Below, one piece after another: positions 10,631 through 23,502 of a stretch of DNA of 64,000 nt. Within the stretch, counting starts at the first letter, position 1. Each line of letters opens with the position of its first letter. The DNA is from an uncultured Nocardioides sp. (GTDB lineage: Bacteria; Actinomycetota; Actinomycetes; Propionibacteriales; Nocardioidaceae): contig NZ_CANLDB010000001.1 of the NCBI RefSeq assembly GCF_947489365.1, positions 682,001-746,000 of the forward strand, in the 5' to 3' direction. Both the position numbers and the translations under genes were made by a program. The notes beneath the pieces were generated by a model, which was given only the letters and a program-made list of their open reading frames with translations, did no database searches and was not told the origin of the DNA.

Positions 10631-11371
10631 ATGGGTGAGCGCATCGAGATCGACGGACCGGACGGCGCCAGGGTCGAGGCCTACGTGACGGCGGGGCCGG
10701 ACGGCGGGCCCGGCGTCCTGCTGTGCATGGACGCCATCGGTCTGCGCCCGCGCCTCGAGGAGATGGCCGACGAGATCGCGTCGTGGGGCCACACGGTGCT
10801 CGTCCCGAACCTGTTCCACCGCTTCGGCCCCGCCGCGGAGATGGCGCCCGACGGCGACCTCACCGCCCCGGGGGCGCGCGAGGCGTTCTTCGGCCCCGCG
10901 ATGGAGCGGGTGCACGCCTACACCGCCGAGCAGGCCGTCGCCGACGGCCGCGCGGGGGTCGCGGCCCTCCGCGCGCTCGGTGTCACCGGACCGGTCGGCG
11001 TCCACGGCTACTGCATGGGCGCCGCGGTCGCGGTCCGTGCCGCGGGCGCCATGGCCGAGGACGTCGCCGCATGCGGCGGGTTCCACGGCGGCGGCCTGGT
11101 GACCGACGCCGACGACAGCCCGCACCGCACGCTCGCGTCGGCCCGCGCGTCGTTCGCGTTCGGCCACGCCGACCAGGACGCGTCCATGCCGGCCGAGGCG
11201 GTCGCCGAGCTCGGCCGCACCCTCGACGAGCACGGCCTGACCGCCGTCAACGAGGTGTACGCCGGCGCCGGCCACGGCTACACGATGGCCGACACCTCGG
11301 TGTACGACGCCGCTGCCACCGCGCGCCACTTCGACGCGCTCCGCGACCTGTACGGACCCCTGCGCGGCTGA
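10631..11371 (+). CDS. dienelactone hydrolase family protein
   Basis: VHGYCMGAAVAVRAAG nucleophile elbow; GHGYTMAD His motif. Confidence 0.9.
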   Translation: MGERIEIDGPDGARVEAYVTAGPDGGPGVLLCMDAIGLRPRLEEMADEIASWGHTVLVPNLFHRFGPAAEMAPDGDLTAPGAREAFFGPAMERVHAYTAEQAVADGRAGVAALRALGVTGPVGVHGYCMGAAVAVRAAGAMAEDVAACGGFHGGGLVTDADDSPHRTLASARASFAFGHADQDASMPAEAVAELGRTLDEHGLTAVNEVYAGAGHGYTMADTSVYDAAATARHFDALRDLYGPLRG

Positions 11372-12265
11372 CTACTCGAGCGCCGGGTCGTCGAACAGGG
11401 CGGGTGCCTCGGAGGCGCGCCCGGTGAACTCCGGTGCGCGCTTGCCCAGGAAGGCTGCGACGCCCTCCTTGCCGTCCCCGACCGAGGCGTGCCACATCGC
11501 GATCGAGTCGGCGCGGTGCGCCTCGACGGGGTGCGCGGCGCCGAGCCCGGCGTACATCAGCCGACGGGTCATCGCGACGGCGACGGGGGAGCGGTTCTCG
11601 GTGAACCGCCGTGCCAGCGCGTACGCCGCGTCGAGCAGCTCGTCGGGGGCGTGCAGCGAGCGCACGAGCCCACCCTCGTGGGCCTCCTCGGCGGTGAGGA
11701 TGTCGGCGGCGTAGCTCCACTCCAGCGCCCGGGAGATCCCGACGATCCGGGGCAGGTACCAGGACGACGCGGCCTCGGGGACGATCCCGAGCCGGCCGAA
11801 GACGAACCCGATCCGCGCCGACGTCGACGCCAGCCGCACGTCCATCGGCAGCGTCATCGTGGCGCCGATGCCCACCGCGGCGCCGTTGATCGCCGCGATC
11901 ACGGGCTTGGTGCAGTCGCGGACAGCGAGCGTCACCCGTCCGCCGAGGTCGCGCACGCCGGTGACGACGGCCGGGTCGTCGAACCGCTCCCGCAGGAGGG
12001 TCGGCGTCACGTCGGCGTCCTCGTCGAGGCCGAAGACGTTGCCGTCGCTGCTGAGGTCCATCCCGGCGCAGAAGGCGCGGCCGGCGCCGGTCACGACGAT
12101 CGCGCCGACCCCGTCGTCGGCGGAGGCGCGCCCGTAGGCGTCGATCAGCTCGTCCGCCATCGCGACGGTGAAGGAGTTGAGGGCGTCGGGGCGGTCGAGG
12201 GTGAGGGTGAGGACGCCGTCGGCGACCGTCCAGTCGAGGGTCTCGTACCCGGGGTCGGTGCTCAC
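11372..12265 (-). CDS. enoyl-CoA hydratase/isomerase family protein
   Basis: LDRPDALNSFT, GAGRAFCAGMDLS, AAINGAAVGIGATM crotonase motifs. Confidence 0.93.
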   Translation of the reverse strand: MSTDPGYETLDWTVADGVLTLTLDRPDALNSFTVAMADELIDAYGRASADDGVGAIVVTGAGRAFCAGMDLSSDGNVFGLDEDADVTPTLLRERFDDPAVVTGVRDLGGRVTLAVRDCTKPVIAAINGAAVGIGATMTLPMDVRLASTSARIGFVFGRLGIVPEAASSWYLPRIVGISRALEWSYAADILTAEEAHEGGLVRSLHAPDELLDAAYALARRFTENRSPVAVAMTRRLMYAGLGAAHPVEAHRADSIAMWHASVGDGKEGVAAFLGKRAPEFTGRASEAPALFDDPALE

Positions 12266-13623
12266 TGGTTCGCCAGTCCGGACGGCGTGCAGAGCTGGCG
12301 TCCGATCTTCTCGGTCTCGTCGTTGCGGATGCGGTTGAACATCTCCTCGGACCTCTCGGCGTCCCAGTTGACCGCCAGGTCCGCGATCGGGACGCCGCAG
12401 GTCAGGCCGTTCTCGCCGTCCACACGGGTCATCGCGAAGGCGAAGCGACCGAGCGCGAACGGGCCGGTGCCCTCGCTGACCCGCAGGGAGCCGGCGGCGG
12501 CGATGTTGAGCCGCCACCAGCGCACGGGGTTCAGCACCGACCAGGGGGAGAACACCTTCGCGCCGACCGCCGAGACGACCTCGCGCTGGTTCTCGGCGCG
12601 CTGGATGTCGCTGGTCGCGAACGTCTTGCGGGTGCGGGCGTAGCCGAGGGCGTCGGCGCCGTCGACCTCCTGGCACCCCTTCTTGATGTCCAGGTTCGCC
12701 AGCGGGTCGTCGATCGCCTGCTCGGGGCAGATCTCGATGCCGCCGACGCCGTCGATGATGTTGACGAAGCCGCCGAAGCCGATCTCGACGTAGTGGTCGA
12801 CCCGGATGCCCGTGTTGGACTCGATCGTGTCGGTCAGCAGCTCCGGCCCGCCGATCGCGAACGCGGCGTTCACCTTGTTCGTGCCCTCGCCGGGGATGTC
12901 CACGATGGAGTCGCGCGGGATGGACATCAGCAGGTTCGGTCCGCTGCCGACGTGCAGCAGCATGATCGTGTCGGTACGACGCCCGGCGGCGTCGCCGGTC
13001 CCGAGCTCCTCCCGCTCGTCCGCGGACAGGTCCTCCCGGGAGTCGCTGCCGACGAGCAGGTAGTTCGTGCCGGGCTGGCTGTCGAGGCGGTCGTCGCCGA
13101 ACGCGTCGACGCGGTCGATGCGGAAGTAGGCGATGATCGGCACGGCGACGATGAAGACCAGCCAGGCCGCCAGGAGCAGCACGAGGTAGCGGGCGCGGAA
13201 GCGCGGACGCCGACGCGCTCGCTGCGTCCTCGGGGCGGGCGCCGGTCCCGGCGGTGGCACAGGACGACGCTGCGGCTCGTCGCGCCGGGGCGGCTCGCCG
13301 CGACCCACGGCCGGCATCGACTGGGTCGCGCCGACGCCCTGGCCCTGGCCGCCCGCGCCGCCGTACAGGTCGTAGGGGTCGCGGCCCGCGGGGGGCTGCT
13401 GCGGGGGGCCGGCCGGGGGAGGGGTGCCGCCCTGCTGACGGAAGACCTGCGTGGACTCGTCGTCCGGGCTGGGCGCGGCCCGCTTCCCCGGGGACGGGGG
13501 CGGTGGAGGGGCGCCGGCACCGCTGTCGCCGCCGGGGCCGCTTGTGGACGTGCCGTAGAGCCAGTCGTACTCGGGCGTGCCCCTCTCGGGTCCCTGCCCG
13601 CCGCCCTGCGGCCCGTCTGCCAT
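12262..13623 (-). CDS. LytR-CpsA-Psr (LCP) family protein
   Basis: TNYLLVGSDSRED, RTDTIMLLHV, SIPRDSIVDIPG, LGYARTRKTFATSDIQRAENQREVV. Confidence 0.92.
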   Translation of the reverse strand: MADGPQGGGQGPERGTPEYDWLYGTSTSGPGGDSGAGAPPPPPSPGKRAAPSPDDESTQVFRQQGGTPPPAGPPQQPPAGRDPYDLYGGAGGQGQGVGATQSMPAVGRGEPPRRDEPQRRPVPPPGPAPAPRTQRARRRPRFRARYLVLLLAAWLVFIVAVPIIAYFRIDRVDAFGDDRLDSQPGTNYLLVGSDSREDLSADEREELGTGDAAGRRTDTIMLLHVGSGPNLLMSIPRDSIVDIPGEGTNKVNAAFAIGGPELLTDTIESNTGIRVDHYVEIGFGGFVNIIDGVGGIEICPEQAIDDPLANLDIKKGCQEVDGADALGYARTRKTFATSDIQRAENQREVVSAVGAKVFSPWSVLNPVRWWRLNIAAAGSLRVSEGTGPFALGRFAFAMTRVDGENGLTCGVPIADLAVNWDAERSEEMFNRIRNDETEKIGRQLCTPSGLANQ

Positions 13624-13668
13624 GCGGCGACCGTACCGGGCCCCCTGGTGTCGGTGGGGCGAGGCACG

Positions 13669-14295
13669 ATGGCGGGCGTGCCGCACCACGACGCCGTCGC
13701 CGCCCGGGTGCGCGAGGGTGCCCGCGACTGGCGGCACACCCGCACGGAGCGCCTCCTGCTCGACGCCTACGACCCCGCCGACCTGCCCGCGCTCGGCGCG
13801 CTGCACGCCGACGCCCGCGTCTGGCGGCACTTCCCGAGCGGTCGCCACCACGACCTCGCCCGCACCGCCGCGACGGTCGCGGCCGACGCGGCCTGGTGGG
13901 CACGCGACGGCCTGGCGCCCTGGTCGGTGCGCCTGGCGGCGGCCGGTCCGGGGTCCCCGGTGGTCGGTCGCGTCGGGTGCTCGGTGCCGGACGGGAGGCC
14001 CTGGTGGAACGTCTACTACCGCCTCGCCCCGGCGGTGCACGGCGCCGGGCTCGCGCTCGAGGCGGCCCGGCACGCCGTCGCCGCGGCGTACGACGTCGAC
14101 CCCGCGCGCCCCGTCCTGGCCTTCCTCGTCGAGCACAACGTGGGCTCCCGTCGTACGGCGGAGGCGCTCGGGCTGCGGCTGGTCCGCCGCGGACCGGACG
14201 TCGGGAATCCCGACGCGGACGCCGTCCGTCTGGTCTTCCTCGACCGCGACCCGACCCCCGAGGTCGAGGCGGCGCTGGCCCGTCTCACCGTCTGA
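13669..14295 (+). CDS. GNAT family N-acetyltransferase
   Basis: RTERLLLDAYDPADLPALGALHAD...AVHGAGLALEAARHAV...EHNVGSRRTAEALGLRLVRRG. Confidence 0.85.
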   Translation: MAGVPHHDAVAARVREGARDWRHTRTERLLLDAYDPADLPALGALHADARVWRHFPSGRHHDLARTAATVAADAAWWARDGLAPWSVRLAAAGPGSPVVGRVGCSVPDGRPWWNVYYRLAPAVHGAGLALEAARHAVAAAYDVDPARPVLAFLVEHNVGSRRTAEALGLRLVRRGPDVGNPDADAVRLVFLDRDPTPEVEAALARLTV

Positions 14296-14424
14296 CCCAC
14301 CTGTCGCCGGTCTCACCCTGAAGTTCAGGTCGAGGGTTCGGCGCGCCGTCGAGGCTGTGACAGGTGGGGCTGGTGATACTGACGGGCACGTCGCTGCTTC
14401 CTTCCCCCGAGCAGAGAGGTCCCG

Positions 14425-15894
14425 ATGTCGCTCGACCGTCCTCCGGTCACCCCGCACCCCGCGGGGCCCCGGTCGTCCCCTGGGTCCGCGACCCCCGACG
14501 ACCGTGCGGCCAGGGTCCGGTTCCGCCGCGCGATCACCCTGATGCTGCTGACGCTCGTGGCCCCCGGATCGGCGCAGCTGCTCGCGGGCAACCGCCAGGT
14601 CGGGCGCGTCGCGCTGCGGATCTGGGTGGGTCTGATCGTGGTCGTCGTCGCGCTGCTGGCGACCGGCCTGGTCTGGCACGGGATGGTCTTCGAGCTCGCC
14701 TCCGACACCCTCGTGCTCGGCGTCTTCCGGTTCGTCCTCATGGCGCTCGCGGTCGGCTGGGCCACCCTGTTCATGGACGCGTGGCGCCTCGGCGACCCGC
14801 TGACCCTGCGCCAGCCGCAGCGGGTGGCGGCGGTCGGCGTGAACGGCCTGCTCTGCTTCACCGTCGCCGGGACCCTGCTCTTCGGCGCGCACGTCGTGGG
14901 CGTGCAGCGCGAGCTGATGTCGTCGATGTTCAGCGACGGCGAGGCCACCGCGGCCACCGCCGGCCGCTACAACGTGCTGCTCATGGGCGGCGACTCCGGC
15001 GCGGGCCGCGTCGGGCTGCGTCCCGACTCGATGACCGTCGCCAGCATCGACGCCGAGACCGGCCGGACCGTCCTGATCTCGCTGCCGCGGAACATGGCGA
15101 ACTTCTCGTTCCGCAAGGGCAGCACGATGGACAAGCAGTTCCCCGAGGGCTGGACCTGCGACGACTGCTACCTCAACGCCGTCAGCACCTGGGCCACGGA
15201 CAACCCCGAGCTGTTCAAGAAGTCGAAGAACCCCGGCATCGACGCGACCATCGACGCGATCGAGGGCATCACCGACCTGCGCATCAACTACTGGGCGATG
15301 GTCAACATGGCCGGCTTCACCGAGCTGGTCGACGCCGTCGGCGGGGTCGAGCTCACCGTCCGCGACCGGATCCCCGTGGGCGGCCTCGGCGACGACGTCA
15401 CCGGCTACATCGAGCCCGGCGTCCGCACGCTCGACGGTCACGACACGCTCTGGTACGCCCGGGCCCGCGAGGGGTCCGACGACTACTCCCGCATGGCCCG
15501 TCAGAAGTGCGTGATGAGCGCGATGCTGCAGCAGATCAGCCCCCAGAGCGCCCTGAGGAACTTCTCCGACATCGCCCAGGCCGGCTCGGACATGATTTCG
15601 ACCGACGTCCCCAACTCCGAGGTCGGCACCTTCGCCCAGCTCGCGCTGAAGGCCCGCAACGAGCCCGTCTCGACCGTCTCCCTGGTGCCGCCGCTCATCA
15701 ACACGGCGGACCCGGACATCGAGCTGATCCAGAACCGGATCAGCAACGCGATCGACCGCGCCGAGGGCAAGGACGCCCCCAAGCCGTCCCGCAAGCGCAC
15801 CAAGACCCCCACCGACATGACCGGCGGCTCCCTGGGCTCGATGAGCGAGGGCTACGCCGCCAACCAGGCCGAGGACCTCGGCGCCACCTGCTGA
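14425..15894 (+). CDS. LCP family protein (second)
   Basis: NVLLMGGDSGAGRVGLRPDSMTVASI, LISLPRNM, LWYARAREGSDDYSRMARQKCVM. Confidence 0.9.
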   Translation: MSLDRPPVTPHPAGPRSSPGSATPDDRAARVRFRRAITLMLLTLVAPGSAQLLAGNRQVGRVALRIWVGLIVVVVALLATGLVWHGMVFELASDTLVLGVFRFVLMALAVGWATLFMDAWRLGDPLTLRQPQRVAAVGVNGLLCFTVAGTLLFGAHVVGVQRELMSSMFSDGEATAATAGRYNVLLMGGDSGAGRVGLRPDSMTVASIDAETGRTVLISLPRNMANFSFRKGSTMDKQFPEGWTCDDCYLNAVSTWATDNPELFKKSKNPGIDATIDAIEGITDLRINYWAMVNMAGFTELVDAVGGVELTVRDRIPVGGLGDDVTGYIEPGVRTLDGHDTLWYARAREGSDDYSRMARQKCVMSAMLQQISPQSALRNFSDIAQAGSDMISTDVPNSEVGTFAQLALKARNEPVSTVSLVPPLINTADPDIELIQNRISNAIDRAEGKDAPKPSRKRTKTPTDMTGGSLGSMSEGYAANQAEDLGATC

Positions 15895-15925
15895 GCGGCA
15901 CGCGAGCGCTGGTGGATCCGAACGC

Positions 15926-16190
15926 TGGTTGAGGTGTGACGAGCGCCCGCGAGGAGCGTTGCCCGTCGGTGGTTGAGGTGTGACGAGCGCCAGCGAGGAG
16001 CGTTGCCCGTCGGTGGTTGAGGTGTGACGAGCGCCAGCGAGGAGCCTCGAAACCCGGTGAGGGGACGTCGGTCGGGTCGCGGGGTTTCGAGGCTCGGGCC
16101 CGGGGGCCCTCGCACCTCAACCAGCGTGGGGTTCGGCGGTGGTTGAGGTGTGACGAGCGCTAGCGAGGAGCCTCGAAACCCGGTGAGGCA
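15926..16190. repeat. REP-like cluster, consensus TGGTTGAGGTGTGACGAGCGCCAGCGAGGAGCCTCGAAACCCGG; five copies, one inverted
   Basis: Copies begin at 15926, 15970, 16014 (44-bp spacing) and 16140; reverse-complement copy about 16081-16126. Confidence 0.95.
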
Positions 16191-16198
16191 GTCCGAGC

Positions 16199-16519
16199 TC
16201 ACCCGCCGTTGTCCTCGCCCGCGAGACGGGCCTGGACCGCCTTGCGCCGGCTGAGCGCCGGGAGCCCGGCGAAATCACCGCGGATCAGCGCCTCACGCTT
16301 GGCGCGGCTCCACCCCTGGACGCGCTTCTCGAACGCGAAGGCCTCCTCGATCGAGTCGTACTCACCGGACCAGACCAGGACGACGGGTCGCCGGCGCCGG
16401 GTGTACGCCGCGCCCTGGTCGTCGCTGTGGTTGTGCTCCCACAGGCGGCGCACCAGGTCGATGGTGCTCCCGACGTAGTAGGTGCCGTCGCTGCAACGGA
16501 GGACGTAGGTGTGGGCCAT
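16199..16519 (-). CDS. small GIY-YIG nuclease superfamily protein
   Basis: MAHTYVLRCSDGTYYVGSTIDLVRRLWEHN; 106 aa. Confidence 0.92.
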   Translation of the reverse strand: MAHTYVLRCSDGTYYVGSTIDLVRRLWEHNHSDDQGAAYTRRRRPVVLVWSGEYDSIEEAFAFEKRVQGWSRAKREALIRGDFAGLPALSRRKAVQARLAGEDNGG

Positions 16520-16600
16520 GGGCGGCAGTCTCGGCGTCCACGCGGTGGTCCGGAGGACGTCGTCCACAACGTCCGTACCGTGGGCGCCCTGTGGAGGTCA

Positions 16601-16748
16601 CCGGGTTTCGAGGCTCGTCGCTGGCGCTCCTCGCACCTCAACCAGCGGGGACGGCTGGCGCTCCTCGCACCTCCACCAGCGGGGACGGCTGGCGCTCCTC
16701 GCACCTCAACCAGCGGGACGGCTGGCGCTCGTCACACCTCAACCACCG
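16601..16748 (-). repeat. second REP-like cluster, inverted relative to the first; four copies
   Basis: CTGGCGCTCCTCGCACCTCAACCAGCG repeated from 16621, 16655, 16689, 16722; first copy also has CCGGGTTTCGAGGCTCGTCG. Confidence 0.95.
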
Positions 16749-16761
16749 GGAAGGGGCCGGG

Positions 16762-17574
16762 TCAGGGGGCGACGAGCGAGCCCGCGAGGGGGGCGACGAC
16801 GGCGTGGACGGCGGGGGAGGCGGCGACCACGAGGGGGCCGTGCTCGTCGAGAAGGTGCGCCCGCGTCGGGTCGTACGGCGACCCGTCGGCGCCGCCGGTC
16901 GCCCCGCCGGCCTCGGTGACCAGGAGCGAGCCGGGGGCGTGGTCCCAGGGGGCGCCGTTGCCGTACAGCGCGATGGTGGCCTTGCCCTCGATCAGCGAGG
17001 GGTAGTCCAGGCCGCAGCAGACCCAGGTCAGCTCGAAGGGCCGCAGGCCCGGCAGGCCCCGGCCGCGCCACCGGCGCTTCGAGGTGACCGGGAGCCAGGC
17101 GGCCGGGTCGTCCCCGGCCTCGGGCACGGTGAGCCGCTCACCGTCGCGCCACGTGCCGGCGCCGCGCTCGGCGACGTACGAGCGGCCGTGCTGCGGCTGG
17201 TGGATCCACGCGCGCGTCACGAGCCCCTCGCGGAGCTCGGCGACCATCACGGCGTGGTCGGGGGAGCCGTTCACGAAGTTCTTGGTCCCGTCGACCGGGT
17301 CGACGGTGAAGGCGTGGCCGGAGCGGGCGGCGGCGGTGAAGCGGTCCGCGAGCGCCGGGTCGCCGGCGTACGCCTCCTCGCCGAGCACCACCGCGTCGGG
17401 GTACGCCGCGAGGAGCGCCGCGGTCAGCTCCACCTCGGCCTCGCGGTCGGCGATCGTGACCAGGTCGCCGGGGTTCTTCTCGGAGACCTCGTCGCTCGTC
17501 AGCGACCGGAAGCGGGGGGTGATCACCCGCGCGGCGACGTCGGCGATGAGCTCCAGCACGGCGTCGGTGTCCAC
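16762..17574 (-). CDS. inositol monophosphatase family protein
   Basis: VVLGEEAYAGD, FTVDPVDGTKNFVNG, GAPWDHAPGSLLVTEAGG. Confidence 0.92.
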   Translation of the reverse strand: MDTDAVLELIADVAARVITPRFRSLTSDEVSEKNPGDLVTIADREAEVELTAALLAAYPDAVVLGEEAYAGDPALADRFTAAARSGHAFTVDPVDGTKNFVNGSPDHAVMVAELREGLVTRAWIHQPQHGRSYVAERGAGTWRDGERLTVPEAGDDPAAWLPVTSKRRWRGRGLPGLRPFELTWVCCGLDYPSLIEGKATIALYGNGAPWDHAPGSLLVTEAGGATGGADGSPYDPTRAHLLDEHGPLVVAASPAVHAVVAPLAGSLVAP

Positions 17575-17582
17575 GAACCCCA

Positions 17583-17592
17583 ACAGTAGGGT
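17583..17592. promoter_or_regulatory. overlapping divergent -10 elements ACAGTAGGGT
   Basis: TACTGT (-) 8 nt from GTG 17574; TAGGGT (+) 7 nt from GTG 17600. Confidence 0.5.
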
Positions 17593-17599
17593 GGCCGCC

Positions 17600-18511
17600 G
17601 TGACGGTGGTGGCGGTGGTGGTGACGTTCAACCGGCTCCCCCTCCTCACCACCCTCGTCGAGCGGCTCGGCGAGACGACCGGTCTCGACGAGGTCCTGGT
17701 CGTCGACAACGCCAGCACCGACGGGACCGGCGAGTGGCTCGCCAGGACGGGCGAGGGCCGGGACGACCTCCGCTCCCGCGTGCTGACGACCAACACCGGC
17801 GGCGCCGGCGGGTTCCACGAGGGCCTCGCCTGGGCGCTCGAGCGCGGCGCCGACCTCGTCTGGCTGATGGACGACGACGGCCTGCCCGACGTCGACTGCC
17901 TGCCCGTGCTGCTCCGCCACGCCGGCGACCTGGACTTCTGGGGGCCCGTCGTCGTCGACCAGGACCACCCCGAGGAGCTCGTCTTCCCGATCCGCCTGCC
18001 CGGCGGCATCCGGACCGCGCACCGCGTCGCCGAGGTCGAGGCCGCCGCGACCGACGGCCTGCTCGCGGACGTCGTCATCCCCTTCAACGGGGTCCTCGTC
18101 ACCCGCGCCCTCGTCGAGGAGATCGGGCTGCCCCGCGAGGAGTTCTTCATCTGGGGCGACGACCACGAGTACCGGCTGCGCGCCGAGCGGGCCGGCGGCC
18201 GCGTCGCCACCGTGGCCGGCGCCCGGGTGCGTCACCCGAGCGTCGGCGACCTCGGGACGCCCATGATGTTCGGCCGCACGACGTACAACCACAGCCCGAG
18301 CGAGCTGAAGGCCTACTGCATGGCCCGCAACAACACCGTCAACCTCCGCGACTACCGCGGCTGGGCCCACGTCGTCGCCTTCTGGGTCAAGACCGTCTGG
18401 TTCTACTCGTTCACCCGCCGCGACCCGGGCCGGATCACCCTGTCCGCCCGGGCGGCGTACGCCGGCCTGCGCGGCGACTTCACCGGCCACCGGAGGTTCC
18501 TGCGTGGGTGA
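17600..18511 (+). CDS. GlfT1-like family 2 glycosyltransferase
   Basis: VVVTFNRLPLLTTLVERL, VDNASTDGT, NTGGAGGFHEG, DLVWLMDDDGLPD. Confidence 0.87.
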   Translation: MTVVAVVVTFNRLPLLTTLVERLGETTGLDEVLVVDNASTDGTGEWLARTGEGRDDLRSRVLTTNTGGAGGFHEGLAWALERGADLVWLMDDDGLPDVDCLPVLLRHAGDLDFWGPVVVDQDHPEELVFPIRLPGGIRTAHRVAEVEAAATDGLLADVVIPFNGVLVTRALVEEIGLPREEFFIWGDDHEYRLRAERAGGRVATVAGARVRHPSVGDLGTPMMFGRTTYNHSPSELKAYCMARNNTVNLRDYRGWAHVVAFWVKTVWFYSFTRRDPGRITLSARAAYAGLRGDFTGHRRFLRG

Positions 18512-19421
18512 CCCCACCGGACGGCGCGAGACCGTGGCGGTCGCCGTCGTGACCTACGACCGCGCCGACCTGCTGCGCGGCATGCTCGACGGCCTCGCCG
18601 CGCTCGACCCCGCGCCCGACGCGGTGATCGTCGTCGACAACGCCAGCACCGACCACACCCCCGAGGTCCTCGCCGCCCACGACCTGCCCGGTCTGCAGGT
18701 GGACCGGGCCGAGACCAACCTCGGCGGGGCCGGCGGCTTCCGCCGCGCCGTCAAGGCGGCGTACGAGCAGGGCTTCGACCGCATCTGGCTCATGGACGAC
18801 GACGTCGTGCCCGCCCCCGACTGCCTCGGCGTGCTGCTGTCGTACGACGAGGACTGCCTCATGGCCGTCCGCGAGGACCGCGCCGGCGCACTGGTCGAGA
18901 AGGCCGCGCTCACCTTCGACCTGCGCCACGCCCGCGCGATCAAGCCGAAGACCGCGATGGTCGAGACGACGTACGGCACCCGGGGGGCGATGCCCGCGAC
19001 CGTCGAGCTGGAGAACGTCGCGTTCGAGGGCTTCATGGTCCGTCGCTCCGTGGTCGCCGAGATCGGCCTGCCCGACGCCTCGTTCTTCATCTTCTACGAC
19101 GACTGCGACTACGCCATCCGCGCCCGGCGTGCCGGTCGGCGGATCCTGGCCGTCCGCGACGCCGTGCTCGTCCGGCAGCTGGACTTCGACCAGCAGCACG
19201 ACCTGGCGGGGTGGAAGGGGTACTACATGTACCGCAACCTCTTCGCGGTGCACCTGCGCTACGGCGAGAACGCCCGGGTGCGGGCCAAGCCCTGGCTGAT
19301 CACGGCGGTGGTGGTCGCCCTCAGCCCGGTCCGGGGCGGGCGGGGTGAGGCACGCAACGTGGTCCGGGCGCTCCGCCACGCGCGGGCGATGCGGCCCCTG
19401 CCCTCCACTTCCGTAGACTGA
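18504..19421 (+). CDS. GlfT1-like galactofuranosyltransferase
   Basis: VVTYDRADLLRGML, VVDNASTDHT, NLGGAGGFRRAVKAAYEQGFDRIWLMDDDVVPAPD. Confidence 0.88.
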   Translation: MGDPTGRRETVAVAVVTYDRADLLRGMLDGLAALDPAPDAVIVVDNASTDHTPEVLAAHDLPGLQVDRAETNLGGAGGFRRAVKAAYEQGFDRIWLMDDDVVPAPDCLGVLLSYDEDCLMAVREDRAGALVEKAALTFDLRHARAIKPKTAMVETTYGTRGAMPATVELENVAFEGFMVRRSVVAEIGLPDASFFIFYDDCDYAIRARRAGRRILAVRDAVLVRQLDFDQQHDLAGWKGYYMYRNLFAVHLRYGENARVRAKPWLITAVVVALSPVRGGRGEARNVVRALRHARAMRPLPSTSVD

Positions 19422-22587
<3,166 letters not shown>

Positions 22588-22591
<4 letters not shown>

Positions 22592-23502
22592 CCGACGTCG
22601 CCCCCCGCAGCGCGTCCGCGGAGGGTGAGCCGTACGACGTCTCGCACCTGCCCCTGGTCGCCCCGGCGGCCACGACGGGCCTGCTCGAGGTGTTCCGCCG
22701 TCGCTACCTGCTGCGCCTGTTGGTGCGTCGCGAGATCAGCGCGCGCTACCAGGCGTCGTTCCTGGGGATCATCTGGTCCTACGTGAACCCGTTCACGCAG
22801 TTCCTGCTCTACTACTTCATCCTCGGCATCGTCGTGGGCCTGGGCTCGCGGTTCCAGAACTTCGCCGTCCACGTCTTCTGCGGGCTGGTGATCGTCTCGT
22901 TCTTCACCGAGACCTTCAACGCCGGCACCCGCTCGATCGTGGGCAACAAGCAGCTGGTCCAGAAGCTCGCCGTGCCGCGGGAGATGTTCCCGGTGGCCTC
23001 GATGCTGGTGTCGGGCTACCACGTGATCCCGCAGCTGGTGATCCTCGTGGTGGTGGCCCTGTTCTACGGGTGGACACCGGACCCCGTGGGGATGCTCGGG
23101 CTCCTGGTGGCCCTGCTCATCGTCGGCACCCTCGGCACGGCGCTGGCGCTGCTGTTCAGCGCGGCCAACGTGTTCTTCCGTGACTTCTCGCAGGTCGTCA
23201 ACGTGCTGACGAACTTCGTCCGCTTCGGCGTGCCGATGATCTACCCGTACACGCTCGTCTCCGAGCGCTTCGGGCCCGTGGCGCAGTTCTACCTGCTCAA
23301 CCCGATAGCGGACGCCGTCCTGCTGGTGCAGCGCGCCTTCTGGGTGGGGACGACGGACGACCCTGCCGAGTACACCCGGCTCCACATCCCCGACCACATC
23401 CTCACCATCGGCCTCGGCGCGTTCGTCGGCTCGGCCGTCGTGCTGGTCATCGGTCAGCTGGTCTTCAGCCGGCTCGAGAACAAGATCCCGGAGCGTCTGT
23501 GA
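22588..23502 (+). CDS. wzm: ABC-2 type polysaccharide export permease
   Basis: RREISARYQASFLGIIWSYVNPFTQFLLYYFILG; GTG overlaps glfT2 stop. Confidence 0.9.

Noticed and set aside
11500-11520. GAGTCGGC occurrence inside the enoyl-CoA hydratase gene (also one in secA)
   Set aside because: In-frame coding sequence without a 32-bp partner; expected background occurrence.
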